DNA of 11,275 nt from Ferroplasmaceae archaeon UBA567. Lineage in GTDB: Archaea; Thermoplasmatota; Thermoplasmata; Thermoplasmatales; Thermoplasmataceae. Position 1 is the first letter of the stretch. Each line of letters begins with the position of its first letter. The position numbers and the translations under genes are program-made. The notes below the pieces were generated by a model. That model was not told the DNA's origin, searched no databases, and was given only the letters and a program-made list of their open reading frames with translations. The stretch covers positions 1 to 11,275 of the forward strand of contig DAUP01000142.1 of the NCBI GenBank assembly GCA_002505185.1, given 5' to 3'. Positions 6,010 to 11,275 of the stretch are shown piece after piece.

Positions 6010-6348
6010 TTAATTTTGCTTTAGTTCCGCTACATTTTCCGTTGCTTCCCTGGTAGTTGATTTCCCAAGTTTTGCGTTTATCTCGCCTATAATCTGGTCT
6101 ATTGTCTTGTCCTTTATATCTATGTTGAGATCTTCTGCTATTTTCATATAATTGATCTGATCCTTGTTTGTATTCTGTGTTGCCTTTGTACCATTCCTCA
6201 GCTCGTTTTCAATTTCCATCTGTCCCCTCTTGAATTCTCCGCTAGCCTTTCCAAGATTCCTTGCCATTTCCGGAATCTTTTTTGTCCCTCCGAAAATAAT
6301 TAGGGCAACAACAGCAATTATCAGTATATCCATATATGAATCAAACAT
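6010..6348 (-). CDS. tatA: Twin-arginine translocase subunit TatA
   Basis: TatA forms the pore-like assembly of the Tat translocase. This 112-residue protein has the standard plan: a short N-terminus with D7 where TatA/TatB have a polar residue, one membrane helix (about 7-19), the FGG hinge (19-21), and an amphipathic helix with KKIPEMARNLGKASGEFKRG (23-42), which matches the conserved FGxxKxPELARxLGKAxxEFK block. The remainder (50-112) is polar and probably disordered to helical. No separate tatB is present, so this may be a minimal TatA-TatC system in which TatA does both jobs, although another tatA copy could be elsewhere in the genome. It is the first gene of the tat operon. Its promoter region faces that of the Rieske gene across 108 bases. 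A Met at residue 6 (6333) is a possible later start but would cut the helix, so I keep 6348. Confidence 0.92.
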   Translation of the reverse strand: MFDSYMDILIIAVVALIIFGGTKKIPEMARNLGKASGEFKRGQMEIENELRNGTKATQNTNKDQINYMKIAEDLNIDIKDKTIDQIIGEINAKLGKSTTREATENVAELKQN

Positions 6349-6349
6349 T

Positions 6350-6381
6350 CTATACCACTACATCATAATCGGTATAGTATT
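6350..6381 (-). promoter_or_regulatory. tatA promoter with a 7-bp inverted repeat
   Basis: CTATACC (6350-6356) and GGTATAG (6371-6377) are perfect inverted copies whose centres are 21 bases apart, two helical turns. The right arm overlaps the likely TATA-like box (minus strand AATACTATA, 6373-6381) about 29 bases before the tatA ATG; the left arm lies between box and ATG. The arrangement fits a dimeric regulator site, but no regulator can be named. The box itself is weak. Confidence 0.35.
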
Positions 6382-6427
6382 AAAAATAGATTGCTTTTTA
6401 ATTGAATATATTCATAAAATTGAATAA

Positions 6428-6438
6428 ACATTTAGATA
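6428..6438 (+). promoter_or_regulatory. Weak candidate TATA box for the Rieske-cytochrome b operon
   Basis: ACATTTAGATA is centred about 24 bases upstream of the ATG at 6457. There is no ribosome site before that ATG (the preceding bases are CCGCCC), so a leaderless mRNA is probable. The box is a poorer match than the other promoters in the window. Confidence 0.3.
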
Positions 6439-6456
6439 CAAAAAATATTACCGCCC

Positions 6457-7515
6457 ATGGCTAATGACAAGAATTACATTCCAGAGCCTGAAAAGCGGGC
6501 TTTCTTGAAGGGAGCTGGACTATCAATTGCGGCACTGATGATAGGTGGTCTCTCTGTGGAACGATACGTGGTGCCAAAGGATAGGGGTGTGCCAGTAATG
6601 GATAATTTTCCTCTTGCAATTCTTGAAGACCCCAGTGGAAATAGGATTACTACAGATGATGTGATAAAATATGCAGCTGCGAGCCCCAGTTCCACTTCTA
6701 CTCCAATTCTAGTATTTAATTATCCACTTCAGGACGAACCCAACTTCTTGCTCGTTCTTAAAGGCGTTAAGATAACAACTCCCGACCGCAGTTTAGTTCC
6801 TTCTTCTGGTTATAGCCCAATACCTCCTTCCAGCAAAGCACCTATGGATGGTATAATTTACACTAGCTACGGGGGTTCTAATTATTCAATCATAGCATTG
6901 AGCGGGATATGCCAGCATCTTGGTTGCGTTCCACCTTTTCTGGACTACCATCCTGGAAATAGCATACCATTTGAGTCTAAACTTATTGGATATCAGGAAA
7001 ATGCACCAAACACGCCTGCCCAGTGGCCAAATTATGGCTTAATTTACTGTAAATGCCATGGAAGCCAGTATAACCCACAGTGGGGAGGAAGAAACCTGTA
7101 CAATAACGGTCCTGCAGCAAGCCCTGCAAATCATTCACTCCCCCAGATAATGCTTGCAACAGACAGCAATAATCATATCTATGCATACGGGATAAACTCT
7201 TCGAACGCAGTCATAAGAACACACCTTCAGTTTCCCAATGGAGAAACATATGGTTCACAGGTAAAAAGTGAGGATTTAACAGGTGGCACGGCAATAAGGA
7301 CATCCCGGTCCCCAACTGCATATCCTTCTTCACTTGTTACTGGAGATATTACATCATCAAGTTCGGCCAAAATCTTGAGTACATCATCTCTAGATTTGAA
7401 TGCTAACAGTTCCGGTATAATACTCTACAGAACCTCAGTTGTAAGCAACGAGAATGTGAATGGAATGGACTGGAAGGGAAGTTTTTCAGGTAGCACATCC
7501 AACAACAAGTTATAG
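6457..7515 (+). CDS. Rieske [2Fe-2S] protein of a bc-type complex, with KR-type Tat signal anchor
   Basis: This is the 352-residue iron-sulfur subunit that takes electrons from quinol at the outer face of the membrane. Box I is CQHLGC (C152, H154, C157) and box II is CKCHGSQY (C198, C200, H201, S203, Y205). By homology C152, H154, C198 and H201 bind the cluster, C157-C200 form a disulfide, and S203/Y205 favour a high potential. The boxes are about 40 residues apart, longer than in mitochondrial proteins. The N-terminus reads EKRAFLKGAGLS before a hydrophobic helix (about 19-33). This is a Tat motif with KR instead of RR, probably kept as a membrane anchor. The last 100 residues are rich in Ser, Thr and Asn with no known domain. 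Four NxS sequons (142, 225, 247, 317) suggest surface glycosylation. It is followed 9 bases later by cytochrome b, which confirms the role. It resembles archaeal SoxL/SoxF-type proteins, but the subtype is not certain. Confidence 0.93.
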   Translation: MANDKNYIPEPEKRAFLKGAGLSIAALMIGGLSVERYVVPKDRGVPVMDNFPLAILEDPSGNRITTDDVIKYAAASPSSTSTPILVFNYPLQDEPNFLLVLKGVKITTPDRSLVPSSGYSPIPPSSKAPMDGIIYTSYGGSNYSIIALSGICQHLGCVPPFLDYHPGNSIPFESKLIGYQENAPNTPAQWPNYGLIYCKCHGSQYNPQWGGRNLYNNGPAASPANHSLPQIMLATDSNNHIYAYGINSSNAVIRTHLQFPNGETYGSQVKSEDLTGGTAIRTSRSPTAYPSSLVTGDITSSSSAKILSTSSLDLNANSSGIILYRTSVVSNENVNGMDWKGSFSGSTSNNKL

Positions 7516-7519
7516 GTGG
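7515..7519 (+). promoter_or_regulatory. Ribosome binding site for cytochrome b
   Basis: GGTGG ends 5 bases before the ATG at 7525 and overlaps the TAG stop of the Rieske gene. It matches the archaeal 16S 3' end (GGTGA-type). Operon-internal genes here have such sites while first genes do not. Confidence 0.6.
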
Positions 7520-7524
7520 AATAA

Positions 7525-8718
7525 ATGGAAAAAGCTGAATCTAATAATTATAACATAACCGATTTAATGAAGGAAGAAAAGGATTTGCCTGAAGGATCAT
7601 ATAAGTTAGGTTTCAAATCTGTAACAAGCCGAGGGTATAGAATAGATGAATGGACAGGATCATGGGTCGCAACGGCACTTGTTTACCAGATTGTATCGGG
7701 AATAGTACTATTTTTCTATTACAGTCAGATCGATCCATATCATTCTACTCTATATATGATAGATGATGTCCCATTCGGGCACATTATACTTACGTCCCAT
7801 CTTTATATGGCCTATGCCATGATTGCACTCGTTTACTTCCATATGATGAGGCAGTGGTTTGTTGGTACATACAGAGGAAAATGGAGATGGCTACAGTGGA
7901 TGCTTGGAGTCGTATTATTCCTGCTTACAATATTTACGGCAATACTTGGTTATATGCTGGCAAACACGGCAATAGCGATGGCTGCAGTTCATATAGGTAT
8001 ATTATTTATGCAGAGGAGTGTAATGGGAAGAATACTTCCCGGTAACCTCATTAACTGGCTTGAAGCCATACTCATTGGAAATTACACTACGCCTGCCCTA
8101 TTCTCTCACCTGCTTGCCCTTCATGTAGCAGTCTTCACATCATTAATGCTTGGTATATTTGTAGTGCACTTCATGTTATTCGAACGATCAGGACTTGCAA
8201 GTGATAAACCGAAAAAGGGAGAAATGATACCGTGGTTTCCTACAAATCTACTTTATGCAATGTTCTCTGGTATAGTTCTTGTGGGGATAATACTGATCTT
8301 TGCAGCAGTATTCCCTCAGACACTTACACTGGCATATGGATCACTGGCATATGGAACTTTTCCGGTTCCTGACTGGTATATTACTCCAGTATACAAGTTA
8401 ATGGATGTTGCAGGTTACGGACTTGGTACAGGAGGTGTTCCACTTCTTATAGGCATTCTAATGTTTATATTTTTACTGCCGTTCATAGACAGATACCATA
8501 ATAAAGGAGTGCTTGAAAGACCCTGGATTACTGCCTTTGGAATATTTATGCTTATAGGGATTGCTGTTATGACTGTGTGGGGTTATTCACAACCGGGATT
8601 AAGCCAGACAAGGCTTATGACATTATACCTGTGGTGGACTATAACATTCATATCGTTCATAACTGTATATGCAATGAGATTTGCAAAAAGGGATGGTGAG
8701 TTAATTGAAAACAACTAA
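7525..8718 (+). CDS. Cytochrome b of a Rieske/cytochrome b complex, full-length eight-helix form
   Basis: This 397-residue protein is the di-heme membrane core of a quinol-oxidising complex. Eight helices are expected, at about 46-66, 87-108, 122-146, 195-217, 240-264, 302-322, 333-353 and 363-384, so the b6 and subunit IV halves are joined as in true cytochrome b. Heme ligands are H92/H106 in helix B and H200/H215 in helix D. The helix D spacing of 15 positions (14 between) is the b6-type value; mitochondrial cytochrome b has 13 between. The Qo motif is PDWY (282-285), a known variant of PEWY. A 5-residue tandem duplication (LAYGS-LAYGT, 269-278) lies just before it. About 40 hydrophilic residues precede helix A. 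The Rieske gene is 9 bases upstream and three small membrane protein genes follow, the first overlapping by 14 bases. No cytochrome c1 gene is present. Archaeal relatives include SoxN and SoxC/SoxG-type proteins. Confidence 0.94.
   Translation: MEKAESNNYNITDLMKEEKDLPEGSYKLGFKSVTSRGYRIDEWTGSWVATALVYQIVSGIVLFFYYSQIDPYHSTLYMIDDVPFGHIILTSHLYMAYAMIALVYFHMMRQWFVGTYRGKWRWLQWMLGVVLFLLTIFTAILGYMLANTAIAMAAVHIGILFMQRSVMGRILPGNLINWLEAILIGNYTTPALFSHLLALHVAVFTSLMLGIFVVHFMLFERSGLASDKPKKGEMIPWFPTNLLYAMFSGIVLVGIILIFAAVFPQTLTLAYGSLAYGTFPVPDWYITPVYKLMDVAGYGLGTGGVPLLIGILMFIFLLPFIDRYHNKGVLERPWITAFGIFMLIGIAVMTVWGYSQPGLSQTRLMTLYLWWTITFISFITVYAMRFAKRDGELIENN
8327..8355 (+). repeat. 15-bp in-frame tandem duplication in the cytochrome b gene
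   Basis: CACTGGCATATGGA occurs at 8327-8340 and again at 8342-8355, a 15-base period. It encodes LAYGS followed by LAYGT in the loop preceding the PDWY quinol-site motif. The near-perfect DNA identity suggests a recent slippage duplication that kept the frame. Confidence 0.7.
8695..8700 (+). promoter_or_regulatory. Ribosome binding site that supports a TTG start at 8705
   Basis: GGTGAG lies inside the 3' end of the cytochrome b gene and ends 4 bases before a TTG codon. It is a strong match to the archaeal anti-Shine-Dalgarno sequence and no ATG is in position, so TTG is the likely start of the next gene. Confidence 0.55.
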
Positions 8719-8899
8719 TATAATTTATTTAATTGGTATTATACAGCTCGTTGTGGTTGATCCTGTTATGTGGTACTTTACTCAGGTTCATCCATTCAGG
8801 TATGAGAGGCTCTGGGCTATAATGCTTGTTATAAATCTGTTTCTGTTTGCTGCGATAATATTTCTAATGCTGCAGAAAACAATAAAGGCGAGGGTTTAA
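8705..8899 (+). CDS. Small two-helix membrane protein in the Rieske-cytochrome b operon (possible accessory subunit)
   Basis: I do not recognise this 64-residue protein. It has two probable membrane helices (about 5-24 and 36-57) joined by a short polar loop with HPFRYER, and a basic C-terminus (KTIKARV). D19-P20 near the end of helix 1 is unusual within a membrane segment and may kink it. There are no cysteines and one His (H29), so no heme or metal site is evident. The gene starts with TTG, overlaps the last 14 bases of cytochrome b, and has a GGTGAG site 4 bases upstream. Its stop is 1 base before the next gene. This tight coupling suggests a product made together with the Rieske and cytochrome b proteins, perhaps a structural subunit of that complex. 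The only in-frame ATG comes at residue 22 and would destroy helix 1. Confidence 0.72.
   Translation: MKTTNIIYLIGIIQLVVVDPVMWYFTQVHPFRYERLWAIMLVINLFLFAAIIFLMLQKTIKARV
8890..8895 (+). promoter_or_regulatory. Ribosome binding site for the three-helix operon protein
   Basis: GAGGGT lies 5 bases before the ATG at 8901, within the last codons of the preceding gene. It is a plausible purine-rich site for an operon-internal start. Confidence 0.45.
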
Positions 8900-8900
8900 A

Positions 8901-9239
8901 ATGGATAAAAAATCTTTATACCTGTACTACTATTCAATGATAGTATACCTGTTTGGAAGTGTACCGTTTATTTTATACGCAGTACTCATAAAGCCAATAG
9001 GTGCAATGTACCATGAACGGCCATTTCAGATAATTTCTCCCGTATTCGGTAACTTCGGTGTATATGAAGAGGGGCTTCTTGTTATAGCTCTCGTGTTAAT
9101 AATACTGTCAATCATCCTCTTCATTCTATCGCTGGGCCACAACAGGTCAAAGAACGGGAAGATATCAAATAGAACCATAATGGCTCCGGTACTGCTGTAT
9201 ATATTTACCTTTGCTGTAATAGGGGTGGCTTTAATATGA
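8901..9239 (+). CDS. Three-helix membrane protein in the Rieske-cytochrome b operon (possible accessory subunit)
   Basis: This is a 112-residue membrane protein of no family I can name. Helices are likely at about 9-30, 57-78 and 92-111. A polar loop of some 25 residues between the first two (KPIGAMYHERPFQIISPVFG and on to YEE) has a Tyr/Pro/Gly-rich character. A basic stretch (HNRSKNGKISNR, 80-91) lies between helices 2 and 3, placing that loop inside by the positive-inside rule and the 30-56 loop outside. It has two His (38, 80) in loops and no Cys, so no heme axial pair inside the membrane. It starts 1 base after the stop of the previous gene, and its own stop overlaps the next start (ATGA), so translation is probably coupled. 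Context suggests a subunit or assembly factor of the bc-type complex. It is too short and lacks CxxCH, so it is not cytochrome c1. Confidence 0.75.
   Translation: MDKKSLYLYYYSMIVYLFGSVPFILYAVLIKPIGAMYHERPFQIISPVFGNFGVYEEGLLVIALVLIILSIILFILSLGHNRSKNGKISNRTIMAPVLLYIFTFAVIGVALI
9222..9228 (+). promoter_or_regulatory. Ribosome binding site for the last gene of the respiratory operon
   Basis: GGGGTGG lies 7 bases before the ATG at 9236 (10 before the second ATG at 9239), inside the end of the preceding gene. It contains the GGTG core seen at the other internal starts. Confidence 0.5.
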
Positions 9240-9460
9240 TGGGAGACAAATTGAGTAAAATGAAAAAAAGATCTAAATATATGATAGTTACAGGAATAGT
9301 GCTTCTTCTAATTTCCATTCCAACATTCGTAGACTATAACATGTTCCCAACATACAGTGCAAACATAGGGCCTCATCAGATAAGTAGCTGGATATCCTTT
9401 TTCTTTACTTTTGTGGGATTTGTTCTTCTGATAATGGCCTTCGGGGAAGAAGATATATAA
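9236..9460 (+). CDS. Small two-helix membrane protein, last gene of the Rieske-cytochrome b operon
   Basis: This 74-residue protein is not recognised. A basic N-terminus (KLSKMKKRSKY) precedes helix 1 (about 15-32). The loop at 33-49 holds FVDYNMFPTYSANIGPHQ, and helix 2 runs about 50-69, ending in acidic GEEDI. This predicts both ends inside and the Tyr/Pro loop outside. There is no Cys and no in-membrane His. The start overlaps the stop of the preceding gene as ATGA, with GGGGTGG 7 bases upstream. ATG at 9239 would only drop one residue. The operon ends here: the stop at 9458-9460 directly abuts the stop of the convergent CaiB-family gene, and a T-rich run follows. It could be a small subunit stabilising the bc-type complex; nothing in the sequence shows a catalytic role. 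Confidence 0.72.
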   Translation: MMGDKLSKMKKRSKYMIVTGIVLLLISIPTFVDYNMFPTYSANIGPHQISSWISFFFTFVGFVLLIMAFGEEDI

Positions 9461-9480
9461 TTATTTTATTATTTTATTTT
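9461..9480 (+). terminator. T-rich termination region of the respiratory operon
   Basis: Immediately after the last stop codon the plus strand is almost only T and A, with repeated TTTT runs (15 T in 20 bases). Archaeal RNA polymerase terminates at such T tracts without a hairpin. The same bases encode the Lys/Ile/Asn-rich C-terminus of the convergent gene, so composition could also reflect that coding. Confidence 0.4.
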
Positions 9481-10402
9481 CAATTAAATTTTTAATTTCT
9501 TTTTCGCTGTAGTGATTATTTTTTAAAATTTCAAATGTATCTTCACCGTGTTTCGGAGCTGTGCCATTATACATTTCTGAAATAATTTCATTTCTGTTTC
9601 TGACCCTTGAAACTGGAAAATTATATTTTCTTCCAAGTTCCAGCACTTCCATTGAATTATAGGCTGAAAGAATTATTTCTACCACTCCATTGACAGATAT
9701 ATCTAATCGGGAATATTTTAGATCCGGCCTTTTTATCGCCTCTGTAAAATTAGTCCAGAATTTTTCTTCCAGACATCCCAGTGCAATCTTTCCATCTGAT
9801 ACATTATAAATTCTATAAGAGGGATATTCTCCATTTAACACATTATTTTCTGTGAACAGGCTATACGCATTGAAGAATATGGGAATCTCCGACATATTTA
9901 CAGTAATTTTAGAATAATCAAAATTCTTTAAATGATTGACTATTTCCAGTGCAGCATACATGCCTGAACCAACATCAGCAATCTGAACCGGAAGTGTGGT
10001 TTCTATTCCTGACATAGCAGTAAAATTAATGTCATGCCCCGGGATTTCTGGATTATCCCTATAACCCTTTATGGAGCAGTATACAAGTTCAGGATTGATT
10101 CTATGCAATACTTCATAACTGATACCCAGTCTTTCAGCCACACCGGCAGTGAAGCTCTCAATGAAAACAGAGGCTGTTTCAATCAATCTGTATAATATCC
10201 TTTTTCCTTCATCTGTTTTCAAGTTCACTCTGATGCTTTTTTTACCATGGTTAAGGAAATCACTGGCACCGGGGGATAAATCATCCATATAATCTCCTCT
10301 CTCAGTATCCTCTAATTTTATAATGTTATATCCCATATCGCATAAAATCCTTGTTGTTATGGCACCGGGAATTAACCTTGTGGCATCAATAACTGTTTCC
10401 AT
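9461..10402 (-). CDS. Class III CoA-transferase / AMACR superfamily (CaiB-BaiF) protein, short form
   Basis: Members move CoA between acids or epimerise 2-methylacyl-CoA. This protein has 313 residues, shorter than the usual 360-430. The N-terminal Rossmann-like half shows TRILCDMGYNIIKLEDTERGD (17-37, the ADLGAxVIKVE-like CoA-binding signature), then NHGKKSIRVNLKTDEG (51-66), close to the NRGKRSIxLDLK motif. GHDINF (122-127) with H123, and QIADVGSGMY with D143, match the His and Asp of alpha-methylacyl-CoA racemase. GHDINY-like sequence is the racemase-type version, so racemase or epimerase activity is a little more likely than CoA transfer. The C-terminal half is diverged and accounts for the reduced length. 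It stands alone with a good TATA box 25 bases upstream of the ATG and no CoA ligase or dehydrogenase neighbour to hint at a substrate. Family assignment is secure, reaction uncertain. Confidence 0.87.
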   Translation of the reverse strand: METVIDATRLIPGAITTRILCDMGYNIIKLEDTERGDYMDDLSPGASDFLNHGKKSIRVNLKTDEGKRILYRLIETASVFIESFTAGVAERLGISYEVLHRINPELVYCSIKGYRDNPEIPGHDINFTAMSGIETTLPVQIADVGSGMYAALEIVNHLKNFDYSKITVNMSEIPIFFNAYSLFTENNVLNGEYPSYRIYNVSDGKIALGCLEEKFWTNFTEAIKRPDLKYSRLDISVNGVVEIILSAYNSMEVLELGRKYNFPVSRVRNRNEIISEMYNGTAPKHGEDTFEILKNNHYSEKEIKNLIENKIIK

Positions 10403-10422
10403 AAAAAAGTATAGTATTGTGG

Positions 10423-10430
10423 TATATAAT
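10423..10430 (-). promoter_or_regulatory. TATA box for the CaiB/AMACR-family gene
   Basis: The minus strand reads ATTATATA (within AAATTATATACC), centred 25 bases upstream of the ATG at 10402, with no ribosome site before that ATG. Leaderless initiation is likely. It sits in the 43-base gap after proC, so this gene need not depend on proC transcription. Confidence 0.55.
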
Positions 10431-10445
10431 TTGTTCAGAAAATAA

Positions 10446-11231
10446 TCAATCCCTTGAATTTTGGTTTAATTCCATTGCACGTCTGTATGATCCCAGTACT
10501 GCATTGGCTATGGCAGTTCTCACATTAGCCTTCTCCATTTCATATATTCCGGCCGCAGTAGTCCCTCCAGGAGTCATCACCTCATCCCTTAAATCGGATG
10601 CTGATAACCCCCTTTCCTTCATGAGCAGCATGGTATTAATGAATGTGTCTATTACAAGCTCACGTGCCTGAAATTTTGGTATGCCCGCCAGTATCCCGGC
10701 ATTTATCATTGAATCTGCCATAATGGCTACAAAAGCAGGTCCACTGCCGCTTAGCCCTGTTACCGCATCCATGTATGATTCGTTTATTTCAATAGCGGAT
10801 CCAAAGCCTTTCAGCACCTTTTCTAATATGGCTATATGTTCTCTGTCAAGGTTTTTGTAACTGTATGCAGTGACGGATTTCTGTACCAGCATAGGTATAT
10901 TGGGCATGCCCCGGGCAACCATGGACTCCCTGAGAACATCCTCTATGTGCGATAATGTTACACCGGCCATGAATGATATTACAAGCTTGCCTTTCACCGC
11001 ATTCTTTATTTCATTCATTACAGAATCAGAGATATTAGGTTTTATAGTGAGAAGAACTATATCTCCGTATTTTGCATTATCCACATTGTTTTCAAAAATC
11101 TTGAATCTGCCTTTATTCCATTTTTCTAACTTTTCGAATGATCCTGAACTGAGAGAAACCTCAAAATCATTTTTTATTCCTTCTGCAATTGAGCGGCCCA
11201 CTACGCCCAATCCTATAATTGAAGCTTTCAT
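10446..11231 (-). CDS. proC: Pyrroline-5-carboxylate reductase, last step of proline synthesis
   Basis: The enzyme reduces 1-pyrroline-5-carboxylate to proline with NAD(P)H in the cytoplasm. The 261-residue protein has the full family pattern: N-terminal Rossmann dinucleotide site GLGVVG (7-12), IKP (63-65) before the cofactor pocket, RGMPN (107-111), SGSGPAF (161-167) and the ProC signature MTPGGTTAAG (219-228) that lines the substrate site. Length is typical (260-280). A TTG at 11237 could add two residues, but the ATG at 11231 is preferred because a TATA-like box lies about 25 bases upstream and the N-terminus then begins MKASIIGLG as in relatives. No proA or proB is present in the window, so the source of its substrate is not seen. 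It is transcribed in the same direction as the CaiB-family gene 43 bases downstream. Assignment is secure. Confidence 0.95.
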   Translation of the reverse strand: MKASIIGLGVVGRSIAEGIKNDFEVSLSSGSFEKLEKWNKGRFKIFENNVDNAKYGDIVLLTIKPNISDSVMNEIKNAVKGKLVISFMAGVTLSHIEDVLRESMVARGMPNIPMLVQKSVTAYSYKNLDREHIAILEKVLKGFGSAIEINESYMDAVTGLSGSGPAFVAIMADSMINAGILAGIPKFQARELVIDTFINTMLLMKERGLSASDLRDEVMTPGGTTAAGIYEMEKANVRTAIANAVLGSYRRAMELNQNSRD

Positions 11232-11248
11232 TGCCAATAATTGGAAGA

Positions 11249-11260
11249 TATTATATTATC
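11249..11260 (-). promoter_or_regulatory. TATA box for proC
   Basis: The minus strand reads GATAATATAATA, centred about 24 bases upstream of the ATG at 11231. It supports that ATG over the TTG at 11237 and a leaderless message. The window ends 15 bases further on. Confidence 0.45.
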
Positions 11261-11275
11261 TTTTTCGATTACACA

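Noticed and set aside
8901..9239. Reading the three-helix protein as cytochrome c1 or a heme subunit
   Set aside because: It has no CxxCH motif, no cysteine at all and no pair of His within membrane helices.
9482..9498. AATTAAA-TT-TTTAATT palindrome after the respiratory operon
   Set aside because: It is pure A/T in a very AT-rich coding end and is too weak to call a structured terminator; I kept only the T-rich region.
10417..10671. Plus-strand frame over the 3' end of proC
   Set aside because: It is antisense to the ProC signature region and to no recognisable domain of its own.
1..11275. CRISPR arrays, tRNA or rRNA genes, insertion sequences, toxin-antitoxin or phage genes
   Set aside because: No regularly spaced repeats, cloverleaf-like segments, transposase or integrase motifs or terminal inverted repeats were found on reading both strands. 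The window looks like ordinary, intact chromosomal DNA.

Overview
The window looks like archaeal DNA, most likely from an acidophilic Thermoplasmatales-type euryarchaeon (Ferroplasma, Acidiplasma or Cuniculiplasma-like). This is inferred from four things: AT-rich sequence with frequent AGG/AGA and ATA codons, TATA boxes about 25 bases before the first codon of most transcription units with no Shine-Dalgarno site (leaderless mRNA), GGTG-type ribosome sites only in front of operon-internal genes, and a copper operon of the archaeal TRASH/YHS type. Species cannot be fixed from the sequence alone. I see no tRNA, rRNA, CRISPR array, insertion sequence or integrase. All genes appear intact and very tightly packed, and no stretch above 110 bases lacks a gene.

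Layout. 17-1534: a four-helix membrane protein of unknown function (-) and a divergent short class I/II aminotransferase (+). 1543-1995: a PEBP/YbhB-like protein (-), convergent with the aminotransferase across a hairpin that contains both stop codons. 2034-4772: a copper-homeostasis block on the minus strand. It holds a winged-helix/TRASH regulator (CopT-like), a 44-residue stand-alone YHS protein and a CopA-type P1B ATPase that carries its own N-terminal YHS domain. 4881-5204: a cysteine-containing protein of unknown function (+), divergent from the regulator. 5184-6348: tatA-tatC (-). 6457-9460: a five-gene respiratory operon (+) of Rieske protein, cytochrome b and three small membrane proteins. 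9461-10402: a short CaiB/AMACR-family protein (-). 10446-11231: pyrroline-5-carboxylate reductase proC (-).

How the genes may work together. The regulator probably senses Cu+ through its TRASH cysteines and controls the YHS protein and the ATPase, which exports Cu+. A 16-bp element (15 of 16 bases identical) occurs before both the regulator and the YHS gene and is a candidate operator. The Tat pair lies divergent to the Rieske gene, whose protein has a Tat-like signal anchor with KR in place of RR, so the translocase is encoded next to a probable substrate. The Rieske and cytochrome b genes encode the core of a quinol-oxidising bc complex. No cytochrome c1 gene is present; three small membrane proteins sit where further subunits would be expected. 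These three genes, together with the unknown Cys protein between the copper and Tat blocks, are the least explained and most interesting parts of the window.
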